The notes under the pieces: generated by a model
What the model was told of the DNA's origin: nothing
Databases searched by the model: none
The model's input: only the letters and a program-made list of their open reading frames with translations
Shown: in pieces, positions 49,233 through 61,176 of the stretch
How the letters are laid out: each line of letters opens with the position of its first letter
Numbering within the stretch: the first letter of the stretch is position 1
Source of the DNA: Theobroma cacao
Taxonomy: Eukaryota; Streptophyta; Magnoliopsida; Malvales; Malvaceae
Assembly: GCF_000208745.1 (NCBI RefSeq)
Contig: NC_030859.1
Location: 407,496-471,495, forward strand
DNA length: 64,000 nucleotides
Direction: 5' to 3'
Made by a program: the position numbers and the translations under genes

Positions 49233-50520
49233 CCTGCTACCCTGGAAAAGCTTCAGGTCAGGCAATAAGACAGAATCTGCAGCACCACTCTATATCTTAC
49301 ACCTTCCTAGGAACCATATATGTTTCTGATGAGCAAATACGAGGAAAACCCACATTTAAGAAGAAAAGAAACAAATCCTAATTAGTTAGAAAACCAAATG
49401 ACAAATTAAGAAATTTAAGGAACAGTTAGTCAGGTAGTTTTGGTTGTTTACTAGGAAGTCTTGTCTAAATGTTGATCGAGTTGGTTTTGCAGTTTCCATG
49501 TCTGAATTACCAGGAAGACAATTTTTTTCGGGTTAGGATCCCATTTCAATTAAACGGTTGAGATTTACAATTCTAACTATCAGATTAACTGATATTTGAT
49601 TCTTTGATCTTTTTATGAATTTTGTCGTCAATAATGGTAATGAAAGTTGGAGTACTTAATTAAATCGAGCTATATATTCAGTTTTGGTGGCTTAAGTAGA
49701 AAAAAAACCAATGGCATGATAGCTTTTGGTTGTAGACAATTAGTTAACCCCCCATTAGATAGCAAGAGACAGTATTTAGAAACCGATTTACCTGTAATTA
49801 ATAACCTTTCAATTTGTCTCCAAAACCAATGCAAGAACAGATGTAAAATATAGGACTGATCTTTTTTTAAAAAAAAAATTTTGCTGGAGGGAGTTGTTCT
49901 AATTTGGGTTTTCTTTTTTTCAACTTATTGCTAGATTGCAATAGATAAAAATAGATGAAAATGAGTAATCAATTGAACCCTTAAATAAGAAGATATCATA
50001 AGTTCAAATAAATTTATACTATGTCCAACCTTTAAACTATAGATAATAATATTACCTTACTCCTAAATTTTGATTTATAATGGACAAAAAAGATAAGGGC
50101 TTTTTATTATGTAGAAAAATGATACTAAATTACTGGATAAAAAGTATATTTTTTAAGTTTTATTTAGTATCCAATAGCGATTTTTATTTAGAATCTAACA
50201 AGAAAAGGTAAGAGTATTAGTCTATTAGATATTCAAAAAAGAAAAAAAAAAAACAACTGATAACTGTGCTCTTTCTCCTGAATGTTTGAATTGATTAATT
50301 AATGATGTTTCCATGTGACGATAGGCAATCTGGTATTGTTTAATCATCTGTGTTTCCATAGTTGTTACTGAATATTGGCTTGTTTTTTATTTCTTTTAAC
50401 CAGTAGATTAATTAATTCTTCAATCTGGAGGAGACAATAAGCATTTGATATGTATCCCTCTTTTTGAATTGACAGCAAAATTGATGTGTTTCACTATCTC
50501 TCTATCTGAACAAGAATATA
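49233..50520. other. spacer between the two minus-strand CHX genes
   Basis: This contains the promoter of copy 3 and the 3' UTR of copy 4. It is AT-rich. A poly-A/poly-T stretch lies near 49861-49880. I recognise no gene or mobile element. Confidence 0.5.
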
Positions 50521-53136
50521 CTACTTCAGCAATGCTGAAAAGGAACCAATACTATATCTCCTACGTTGGGAACTGGATCGATTTTTGGAAGTTTCACCGA
50601 CCATACAATGTTGCAGGACCAGCACAGACACCGTGCCTCTACGGAAATCCTCCGAGGCAACCATGTCTCCGAGCACCCCAAGCTCTGGATGCTCAATCCA
50701 AGTTGCCATGTCTCCCTCAAGCTCTAGATTGCTCCCTTGCCGTTTCCCTACCATGACAAGGTCATACTTGTTCTCTAGAGATCTGATCCAACTCAAAATT
50801 TCAACGCTGTTGTTTACTTGGACCTCCAAACATTGTACAAAATTATAGTTTTCGGTTTTTGCCTTGAATTCTGTTAACAACTTGTCGTCAAGCTGCTGCT
50901 CTAATTCACTTTGATGTACATTTTCTCTCACGATGATCCTCATTACCGTGATTTGGACACGAGGATGGCCTGACATTCGAGCTGCTAATGCCAAGGCCTC
51001 GCGGTCGTCAGGTCCACCTACAAACAGCACAGCAATGTTGCAGGAGAATTCAGCACAGGTCACGCAGCTCAACCCCCTTTGTACCAGGATTCCAACCGTG
51101 CAAGGTGCGTAGGCTTGCGTTTGCACGTTGAAACAGCGGAAGCTGGCATTGATTTCACCGACTTGGCTTTTGTGGAATGGGACGATGATGAGAGGAACAT
51201 GCTTTGCTTGAGCTAGCCTGCAGACGTTTTCGTACATGGTCTTATATGGAGCAATCGAGGTGTAGGGCTGAACCGTGACGGATTGTTCCGAAGTTTTTGA
51301 ATAATTAGTGAAGGCTCGCATAATTCGGTCTGTGCGGTTGCGCCCCACCTTTTTGTAAGGGGCTAGAAGCGGTGTTGCTCGACCAACAAGCTCCACAAGA
51401 TGGACCACGTAGGCGCATATGGTGCTCACCGGCGTCGGATTAGATGCTTCTAGGAGAGTGATAATGCCATGGACGTCATCTTCATTGTGAATACAAAGAA
51501 GAATCCTTAATTCCCCAAAGCTTGAGGTCGAATGCAGTGACATTGTACTTAGTTTTGCGGACAACGAGGTTTCGAGTCTAAGATGAGGCTTGTAAAAGTA
51601 TTCTATCAGGGGCATTGCAATGGCAGTGACGGTGAGATTGGACAGGATTAGTAGAACAAAGGATTGCTCGTCTATACGCTGAAGCAAAATTAGACTATGG
51701 TAAGAAAACATGATTGTGACGGTACAGATATGGATAATCACTCTGAATTTAATAGGATAAAACTAGTAGGAAGCAAAAGAACATTTGTGGACTAACCCGT
51801 TTTGTGAGAAATCTGATGAAATAAATAAACTTGAGTACACCCTTCACATTCAACATCGAGCTGAGCAAAAGAACATATCTGACCCTCATTTTGCAGAAAC
51901 ATGAATGCAAACAGACTGACAGGAGTTTCGCTAGAAATCCTGTGATGATGATCAATAGCAGTGCATTGAACTCTTTCCAATCCCGTATTTCAACTATGTT
52001 CGCGAGACGACCCAATCGAAGATAGAAAAAGGGCATAAAAAATTCATTGATGATCAGTTCAGATTTCTCTACTATTGCTGCACCTAGAGGCGGTCCATTT
52101 GGTACGATCAGTCCCATAGCAATAATCCCTGGTAGGAAGCTCAGGCCTATAGCGTCGCTGATTGCTCCCATTGCGAAAGCCCCAAGTAGAGTTGCAACAA
52201 CATATAATTGATCTACTTGTTTTCCCTCTGGTGTTGTCCTGATAATCCATGATATTGTTGGCCGTACGGCATACAATGCGAAGATTGGGAATGCAGCAAA
52301 CGAAAGCATAGCTTCAATCGATAATGATTTTGTTTGGCTTGACATAATCAACGTCGCCAAGATTGCCCATCCAACCAAATCATTGATCATTGCAGAAGAC
52401 GTGGCAAGTTGGCCTAGCTCCGAAGTTAAGAGCTTGAGCTCATCCATACCATAGGCAACATCAGATAAAAAACTTGTTGACATGATACCGCATACTGTAA
52501 AAGCGGCGATTCCTCCTTGAAATCCTGGCAGGAAATCCCTTAGCAAGTTAAAGAGAGTATAACTGATTCCAAGAGGAACTAATATGGATAATAGGCCAAG
52601 ACTCCAGTCATCCCTTGCTGTTCTAAAGATCATCCTGGTATCCGTTTTCACTGTAATCAAGAATATAAAGGAGATATTGGAAAATAAGCAGAGGGTATTG
52701 ACAGCCAACATCTCCTTAGCTGGATATAAATTATCCATTAATGTTGTGTACCGCCCTAGCACCGAAGGTCCTAACAGGAGTCCAGTCTGAAATTAACAAA
52801 AACAGTTTCAAAATTCAACTTCTTTATCATCGATTCTGAAGTAAATTTCAGCACCATGAGACAAACCACACGTTAAAAGGATCATACCAACAAAACAAAA
52901 ATGAAGAGAAATGTGCAACCAAACCATACCAGTACATTGCAGACAACTTTAGGCTGTTTCAAGGGCCTTAGAAGGAAGTATACTGCCCGAGAGAGTATGA
53001 AAAACAAGATTATTTGAAACATGGCAAGAGGGATGAAATAATCCAAAGGGTTCTCTCCATACCAAATGCCTTTCGAGTACATATTGCGTTCATACAATAT
53101 GCATAACTTGGGGTAAATGGTCTCGTTTATTGCCAT
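50521..53136 (-). CDS. CHX: CHX-type cation/H+ exchanger (CPA2 family), copy 4
   Basis: Three exons (53136-52930, 52786-51797, 51678-50521) encode 784 residues. The first exon (MAINETIYPKLCILYERNMY) contains GENPLDYFIPLAMFQ and LRPLKQPKVVCNVL. The transporter domain starts TGLLLGPSVLGRY. The ion-site segment is regular: SSAMINDLVGW with the conserved Asn-Asp. Other segments are GAISDAIGLSFLPG and IVPNGPPLGAAIVEKSEL. The C-terminal soluble part shows RILLCIHNEDDVHGIITL, VRENV near its middle and LFVGGPDDREALALAARM. It ends SIGSFSALLK. With copy 3 it forms a head-to-tail tandem pair in the opposite orientation to the pair at 12-19 kb. Localisation to plasma or endosomal membrane is inferred from the family. 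Confidence 0.93.
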
Positions 53137-54446
53137 TTTGCTCTACCCCCCTGTGAAAGTTTTCTGGTCAGGCAGATCCAAGAATTTCTTCTTGTCTCCT
53201 GACCAGTTTTTGTCAATGCCCTGAAATGCTTTGACCATAAAAAAAAAGTCCCCTGCCAGTGCCATATATATATATATATATATATTCAAGGAATCCTGAG
53301 TGTAAAAATAGCTTCCACAAGCAATAACGACCTGGCCAAGGTAAAATTGAGGGAATTGAAGGGCTTGGTAGTTTCTGGTCGGCTGATTGATTCTGAATCT
53401 TTTCTGTTTTGCCTCAAATAAGGTGCTAACAACTTGTTCTTTATAAGGTCTAATGCCTTCTTTTTTTTTTTTTTTTTCTCTTTTAAAGCATGAGTCGTGA
53501 GGAGTAACATGAGGGAAAATGTTCTATTATTAGCATATATAGGCTCAGCTTTTGATGAAAAATACAGGGCCTGTTAATAGTAGCAAAACAACTTTGAGGA
53601 ATTTGGTAGCTAGCTTAACATATATAGGGCGTACAATTAAGTAACTAGATTGCTCGGTTACAAATTATCCAAATAATTAATTTCTAAATTAAAACATCGA
53701 CAAATTTATACGTAATTTGAAAATCTTTTAAAAGTTAATACTAATCCAAAATATTTACTATTTCACTGTTCATTATACAATAATTATGTGATTAGAGGCA
53801 GTATTCTTCGTTTATGGGAAATCTTAATGTTAAGAATCATAAAATTGATATACTTAAAACACTCAAAACAACATCATGCTCATGCTTTCTTGTCATGCTA
53901 TGGTTAATTAAGACAAACTTTCCTTGCATGTTTTATTGATATGCATGGGAAGCATGCATTGAAACAAAACTTGAACTTCAAAGCCAAAAACAAAAAGAAA
54001 GTTATATTTTCCCACTTGCATTCTAGATAAAAGCAGCTGAATCCACTGGTAAATTACCATCAGGATGAATTTTTGGGCCAAGACCAAATCCCATTTGGTA
54101 TTTGTATATGACCCTAATAAGGTTGTGAACTATGGGCTTAGCTTGAAAGTACTGTTGGAAAAGTATAAAAGCCCATTCCAAAAACAGGCTAAAAGAAGAA
54201 AAGTGAAGTGATCTTCTTTATCTGAGAATCAGCACTGGCTCTAAACACAAGGAGGGGTGGGAAGAGTGAGTGACCCATCCCACAAGCAGAAAGCTTGACA
54301 TTTTGGTAATGAAGAAAAAAGAAGGAAAAAACATAAAAAAACACTAACTTGCAGTCCCCTCCTCCCCCTGCCTCTGATATTACACGTGCTGCTAACCTAA
54401 CTTCGAAATCATCATTTCATCAGCAAAACCAAGTCCAGCAGTTTCG
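53137..54446. promoter_or_regulatory. spacer between divergent CHX copy 4 and CLSY
   Basis: Copy 4 (minus) and the CLASSY gene (plus) diverge here. The region contains a (TA)n run at about 53264-53285 and a poly-T run near 53460-53477, and is AT-rich elsewhere. No gene is recognised. Confidence 0.45.
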
Positions 54447-55627
54447 GTGGTTCCCACACCTGCAAACTCAACTCTCAATGATCAATCACTGCCGCCCATT
54501 CACAAACGCTCCTTCCCATTTCACCCTCCTCTTCCTTCCGTATTCATCCGACTTGCCATTGAAAGCAAAAAAGTTTCCATGGCCAGGGGCGGGCCCTTCA
54601 CTTTAAGTCATGCAAGCGCAAGCACAAACCCCAAGATTCTCAGACATATAAATAGAATTCTTCGCCGCGCTGTCCTTTTCTATCCCTTCCTTTTTGTTTT
54701 GTCCTTTTTTTTTACTCTGCTATCACTCACACTCACTCGTTTCTTCACTTGGTTGTTCCGCTTCTCCAAGTTTGTTCATTTCAGGCTATATAATCTATCA
54801 GGAGTCTGATTATTTTTAAGACCCAGATGCTGTTTTCAGGTGAGTGTAGCTAGAACTGACCCTTTCTTAGATAATAATCATGATCGTGTCAATGATCTCC
54901 ATATTTTAAGAACACAGACACTCTAGTAGATACTCAGCTATCTGCTAATCGTTTTTCTACACTATTTATGTGAAAGATGGTTTCTTTTTGTGCTACTTTT
55001 TGAGTTTTGTTCACACCTTTTGCGTTCTATACAAATCTCCATAGCTGTGTAAGCACTGTGGATTGAAAATTTTGTTAATGGATTCAAAAGCAGCCGTCTT
55101 TGTAATCAATCCCCACAAAATTTAGTTAAGTTGGATTGTGTCATGCTTTATTTTCTTCTGAAGGCAAAAAATTTGCTCTTGTTTTGCTCTTCTGGTGGTT
55201 GCATGAAATGGATGCTTGTATTCAGTCAACTGTATATCTGCTTTTTATGGTAAAGTCTCATCTTTCTTTTGCATTTTCTCCATTCCCTTTTCTTCTGTAT
55301 GATAATCTATGGAATTTTCTTTTATCGGGTAATAAACGAGTGATCCTGCCATTGTTCAGGTAAAATAGGCTGTTTTCTGGCTTGACTGTCATAGTTTTAT
55401 TGAAGTTTGACTGTTATAAAGGAGTGATCCTTCTTAACCTTGACGAACCTGTGTGTTAGATTACATTTTCTACTAATGTATATTTACCCTTCTTTTCAGT
55501 TTATCTTAAGTTTAATTTGCCAAAATGATCTTGAAAGGCTGTTTGTTTCAAGCTCATTTTTGCAGATATCTGTGATTCTATAACCTGATTCCTTTATTTC
55601 ATTGCAGAGCCTTGTTAACTGATAACA
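54447..55627 (+). promoter_or_regulatory. probable 5' UTR with leader intron(s) of the CLSY gene
   Basis: A donor (TTTTCAG then GTGAGT) at 54839-54845 and an acceptor (TTTCATTGCAG) ending at 55607 would remove about 768 bases. The ATG then lies 21 bases into the next exon. A further donor-like CAGGTAAAA near 55357 could bound an internal leader exon. Pyrimidine-rich transcript-like sequence precedes the first donor. Short upstream open frames exist in this stretch (for example 54447-54809). They look like leader sequence, not genes. Confidence 0.45.
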
Positions 55628-58600
55628 ATGAGAAAAAGGCAGTTATATCAATCCAAGCATCCATTTAATACATATCGTAAGCATTACCTCCTATCGACCT
55701 GTACTTTTATTGTATTTCTTTCTTTATTGATTTTCTTCATTTGAATTGGACTCAAACAGATTTCAATGCACGTGTAGTTTTTGAGTAGTTTATCATGTAA
55801 CTGGGCCATTATATTTGTGACATTTTACTTGTAATGAAAGGAGAAAACTGCCAAACTTTGTTTAATCAGCCAGAAAAATGCAAATGTAACTGAATCAGAG
55901 TTTCTTCTTGTTGTAATTGAACAATAAAAGTATTTGGACAGAGTCACCGAATTGTTAGTGTAGTTATGGCCTTGCTGGGATCGCTATACTGGATGTTTTG
56001 CATCGTGAGCATCTATATGCGGAGGATTTGTAACTAACTTCATAAAGTTCCTTTGAATCATTACATCAAATTCATCACAAACAGATAAAACCTCCCAATA
56101 GCTGGCAGTTCCTTGAAGTTAATTTTGCAACTAGTTATCTTTAAATGGTTGAAGTTTATATTTCATTTAAAAGATTATCCACTTCCATCTTTTCTTTTTA
56201 AATGTGAATTTTATTTTTTGTTGTATTGTTATTTCTCACTGTTCTTTGATTTTGCATCACTCCACTGATTTTATGTTTGACAGCTTTTGAGGTCCTCTTC
56301 TGCGGTTCATGGCAAGCTGTGGAACTCATAAGAATTAAGAATGGGGTCATGACTATGCATCTGATAGATGATCAATATCTGATTGAGAAACAACCATTCT
56401 CTGATTTTCGTGTTAAGTCTAGGCAGGCAACTTTATCTGACTGCACCTGCTTTTTGAGGCCTGGTATTGACGTATGCATTCTTTCAGCCTCTCCGCTGAC
56501 AGGGATTAATGAAGAGAATCCAGAGCCTGTAAGTTATGCTTTCTTCAGGCAGAGCACTCCAGGCTTCATAATTTGAAATTTATTACCATTTGGGGACTTA
56601 ATATGTTATAAGGTGGATTTATGCAGCTTGCATTTATACATTGCAGCTTTTGCTGACTTCTGTCATTTGGAATTAGCCTTCTTTCTTTATTTCTCATACC
56701 TTGCAATGCTTAAATGGAATAATGTCTGATAATGAAGTAAATTAATTTCCCTTCACAAATTGACCATAAGAATGGCTCATAGGGGGCATAAATTAAATGC
56801 TGATATTCTTGTCGTGTGTGGATATCTATTTATGCTAATCTTTAAATACTTGGTTAAATAGTTTATCATTTCTTTGATGCTACTGAGTGACATATTTGCC
56901 ATCTTGCTAAAACTCTGTTTCCAACGTTTACTTAGCTTTTTTAGATGTTGGAAAGTTGTACTTGCTGCTTTCAGTTTTGATCTTCTGATTCTTGCTCTGG
57001 TTAGGTTTGGGTTGATGCTAAAATAAGTTCGATCGAGAGGAAGCCCCACAACTCTCAATGCTCCTGCCAGTTTTATGTTAACTTGTATGTTAATCAAGGT
57101 CCTCTTGGTTCTGAGAAAGTAATTTTGAGCAAAGAGACTGAAGTAGTAGGAATCGATCAGATTTCTGTCCTCCAAAGGCTTGAAAAGCATGCATGTGATG
57201 ATCAGCACTATGGATGGAATTTCTCTGAGGACTGCTCTGAATTGAGACGAACTAAGATATTTTTGGGGAAATTCTTATCTGATATATCATGGTTGCTTGT
57301 TACATCTGTTTTGAAGCGAATTGCATTTGATGTGAGATCTGTGCAGAACAAGATTGTCTATCAAATTCTGGGAGAAGATGATAGCAGTCCCTTAAATTCT
57401 CATAATTATCTCCATGCTGTAAATTTCAAGGTAGACAATGGTATTTCCGTATCCGATGTGGTCCGACTTGACCCCCACCAAAATAATGAAGCTGGTGCTG
57501 CTTGTAGTGCACATGAGATCAGACAATGGCCAGTTTATGATGCTATGAACTTGCGACGCTCTAAACGCAGGAATGTACAACCTGAGCGTTTCCTTGGTTG
57601 CGATAGTTCTCTGGAGACAGATATTAGCTGGGTTCGAACAGCTCCATTGAGAACCGGCAACTGGAGAGAAGAGGAAGATATGAACTTACCACTATCATAC
57701 TTGTTTGGCATGAATGCAAGTACTTCAAAAGAGCTTACCCAGTGCGAAACAAGTGATGTGTGCAAAAGTAAGAATATATCAAGGGAGTTCAAATCAGATG
57801 TGGCTGGCCCAAGGAAATCAAGTGTGAATTATCCAAGGAGATCAGGTGCGACTAATCCAAGGAAGCATCAAAATAGTCTTGCTATTGTTCCTGTGTCTTC
57901 TGAAAGTGATCCTCTTGCCTCTGGACACTGTCATGCCCCAAAATTTCCAAGAAGTCATGCAGAAGAGGTTGAAAAAGTATCTTTGAATTATTATAGTGTG
58001 AAACGCTCTCGTACAACTCATAGGAAGAAAATTCCTGCTTTAGAATATATGGATTATGAAAGTACATGGAAGGGAAGATCTTTCTCAAAGAAAGGACAGA
58101 ATAAAAGTCATCGTTCTGTTCATACAAGAAAGGAAGATTATGATGAGCCAATAACTTACAAAAGAACAACAATAAGTGCAGGTGCATACAATAAACTGAT
58201 TAATTCATATATGAAGAACATTGATTCTACATTCACAAAAGAAGAGCCGCACATTATTGATCAGTGGAATCAGTTTAAGGAAGCAGCATCCTCAGAAATG
58301 AGTAGAAAAACAGAACCAGAACAACCCTCTGTTGAGGATGAGGGAGATATGTCAGATACTGAAATATTGTGGAGAGAAATGGAACTATGTATGGCATCAG
58401 CTTACTTTGAGGAAGATGAGGTAGAGCTTTTGAAATTTTTTTCTGGATCAAAATTCTTATATGTGATAATCTGTTGATATAAACACCTTCACCCCACCCC
58501 CACCCCCCAACTATGCAGGTTTCTTTGTGGTTAATGTATTTATACTGGCAAATTTGTGTCTCAGTTAAACTTCTCTTCTTGATGGTTAATTCAGTTTAAT

Positions 58601-61176
58601 TATTCTCAGGCTAGAGTATCTGCTGAGTCTCTGCGGAAATCTAGTGGAAATTGTCAGCATGATTTCAAACTGGATGAAGAAATTGGGGTTCTATGTCGTA
58701 TCTGTGGCTTTGTGAGAACTGAAATAAAATATGTTTCTGCACCATTTGTAAGTTTGAAACTCATGCTTCTTTTCTTTTTGTTGTCTGTCTCCAAAAGGAC
58801 ATCATTTTATGTTGCATTGCCACATTTTATAGCAAGGAAGAAAGGAAGCTTTATAACTACTAATTGTGAAATATTTGGTACAATGATCTCCAATTCGAGA
58901 ACGGGATGTCTCAGTTCCTTTCTGGGCTTTCTGTTCTACATATATGCAGGTATCATTGTTGGCTGCATGGATGCTTGCATGCATTGCCAGCATTTGGATG
59001 TGTCTTCTTGTTGGTATTTTTATGGGTTAATTACGTATTTAGTACTTCATTTATAGCAAAACTGTCAATTTGGTACCTGAAGAAAAAAATTCGCATTTAG
59101 ATACTCCCAACTTTTGTTTTAACAAGCAGATTACATGATGCATTAACTCCGTTAGTCAAATTAGTGACATGTCCAAAAACACCTTACCACTTGTCTAAAA
59201 GGTCATGCCTTTTATTCTTTTTTATTCTCAATTTTTTTAATTTTCTTTTTTTTTTCTAGCTGGAACATAAAAGCTGGATAGCAGATGGTAAAGTTTGCAG
59301 TGAAGAGGAGCCAGAGCATAAAACAGATGGAGATGAGGCCTTGAATCTTTTCTGCAATTACACTTCTATAGATACTCCATTATCAGAAGAAAATGACAAT
59401 GTGTGGGCCCTAATCCCTGAACTTAAGAAGAAATTACACTTCCACCAGAAAAGGGCCTTTGAATTCTTATGGCAAAACGTTGCGGGTTCTTTGACACCTG
59501 CACTTATGGAAACAGCATCTAAAAAAACAGGTGGTTGTGTAGTTTCTCATTCACCAGGAGCTGGAAAGACTCTTCTCATTATTGCATTCCTTACTAGCTA
59601 CTTGAAGTTATTCCCAGGAAAGAGGCCATTGGTCCTTGCTCCGAAGACAACTCTATACACCTGGTATAAGGAATTTATCAAGTGGGAAATTCCTATACCT
59701 GTTCATTTGATTCATGGACGTAGAACTTATAGAGTCTTCAAGAAGCAGTCAGTAAGGCTGCATGGAGCTCCGAAACCTAGTCAAGATGTTATGCATGTTT
59801 TGGATTGTCTAGAGAAAATACAGAAGTGGCATGCACAACCAAGTGTTCTTGTTATGGGTTACACCTCATTCCTGACATTAATGCGAGAAGATTCAAAGTT
59901 TGAGCACAGAAAGTTTATGGCTAAAGTGCTTCGTGAAAGTCCAGGGCTCCTGGTATTGGATGAAGGGCACAACCCCAGAAGTACTAAATCAAGGTTGAGA
60001 AAGGTTTTGATGAAAGTTGAAACGGATCTGAGGATATTGCTTTCGGGCACATTGTTTCAGAACAACTTCTGTGAATATTTTAACACCTTGTGCCTAGCAA
60101 GACCAAAATTTGTGTATGAAGTGTTGAGGGAATTGGACCCTAAATCCAAAAAGAAGAAGAGTCAGTTTGACAAGGCACGCAATTTGTTAGAGAACAGAGC
60201 AAGAAAATTCTTCATAGACAAAATTGCCAGGAAGATTGATTCTAGCGAAGGAGAAGAGAGGTTGCATGGTCTTAACATGTTGAGAAACATCACAAATGGA
60301 TTTATCGATGTGTATGAAGGTGGGAATTCAGACAGCCTCCCTGGTTTACAAATTTACACCTTAATGATGAACTCAACGGACGTACAACATGAGATTTTGG
60401 TGAAACTTCACAAAATAATGGCTGGATATAGTGGCTATCCGTTGGAACTGGAACTTTTGATAACTCTTGCATCGATACATCCTAGTTTGGTCAGGACTTC
60501 AAACTGTGTTAATAAGTTTTTCAGTCCAGAAGAGTTGATGGCACTTGAGAAGATCAAGTTTGATTTTAAGAAAGGGTCCAAGGTGATGTTTGTTTTGAAC
60601 CTTGTTTATCGAGTCATCAAGAAGGAAAAGGTTCTCATTTTTTGCCACAATATTGCCCCCATTAATTTGTTTATCGAATTATTTGAGATAGTTTTTCGAT
60701 GGCGGAAGGGTAGAGAAATATTGGTCCTTACAGGAGACTTGGAGCTATTTGAAAGAGGACGAGTGATGGACAAGTTTGAGGAACCAGGTGGCGCTTCAAG
60801 GATACTACTTGCTTCAATTACAGCGTGTGCTGAAGGCATTAGTTTGACAGCTGCATCGCGGGTGATTTTATTGGATTCAGAATGGAATCCTTCCAAGACA
60901 AAGCAGGCTATTGCACGGGCTTTTCGGCCTGGTCAGCAAAAGGTTGTTTTTGTCTATCAGCTCTTGGCAACAGGCACACTTGAAGAAGATAAGTACCGTA
61001 GGACCACATGGAAGGAATGGGTATCAAGTATGATTTTTAGTGAGGCATTTGTGGAGGACCCGTCTCGCTGGCAAGCAGAAAAGATCGAAGATGATGTATT
61101 GAGGGAGATAGTGGCAGAGGACAAAGTTAAGTCGTTCCATATGATTATGAAAAATGAAAAGGCTTCTACTGGTTGA
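55628..61176 (+). CDS. CLSY1: SNF2-type chromatin remodeller CLASSY1/2 (RNA-directed DNA methylation)
   Basis: Five exons (55628-55676, 56284-56528, 57005-58420, 58610-58747, 59260-61176) give 1254 residues, almost the length of Arabidopsis CLSY1. The N-terminal half has the CLSY-specific start MRKRQLYQSKHPFNTY, the FEVLFCGSWQAVE segment, VWVDAKISSIERKP and a basic LRRSKRR patch. A Cys-rich zinc-binding-like piece (NCQHDF, CRICGF) lies near 590-605. The helicase part has Walker A SPGAGKT (714-720), a DEAH-box variant DEGH (850-853), LLSGTLFQNN, and motif VI IARAFRPGQQK. It ends KNEKASTG. CLSY1/2 recruit RNA polymerase IV to loci with H3K9 methylation through SHH1 and so start 24-nt siRNA production. 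All key ATPase motifs are intact. Confidence 0.95.
59027..59215. repeat. possible transposon-derived repeat in CLSY intron 4
   Basis: The text runs GGTTAATTACGTATTTAGTA, then a 'CTGTCAATTTGGTACCTGAA' phrase, then 'AACTCCGTTAGTCAAATTAG' and on to TTACCACTTGTC. Short-period wording of this kind is widespread in intergenic and intronic repeats of dicots, probably non-autonomous element remnants. No terminal repeat or target duplication could be fixed. Confidence 0.35.

Noticed and set aside
54349..54809. Open frames upstream of CLSY as separate genes
   Set aside because: They lie in the probable transcribed leader, end before a good splice donor and resemble no protein family.
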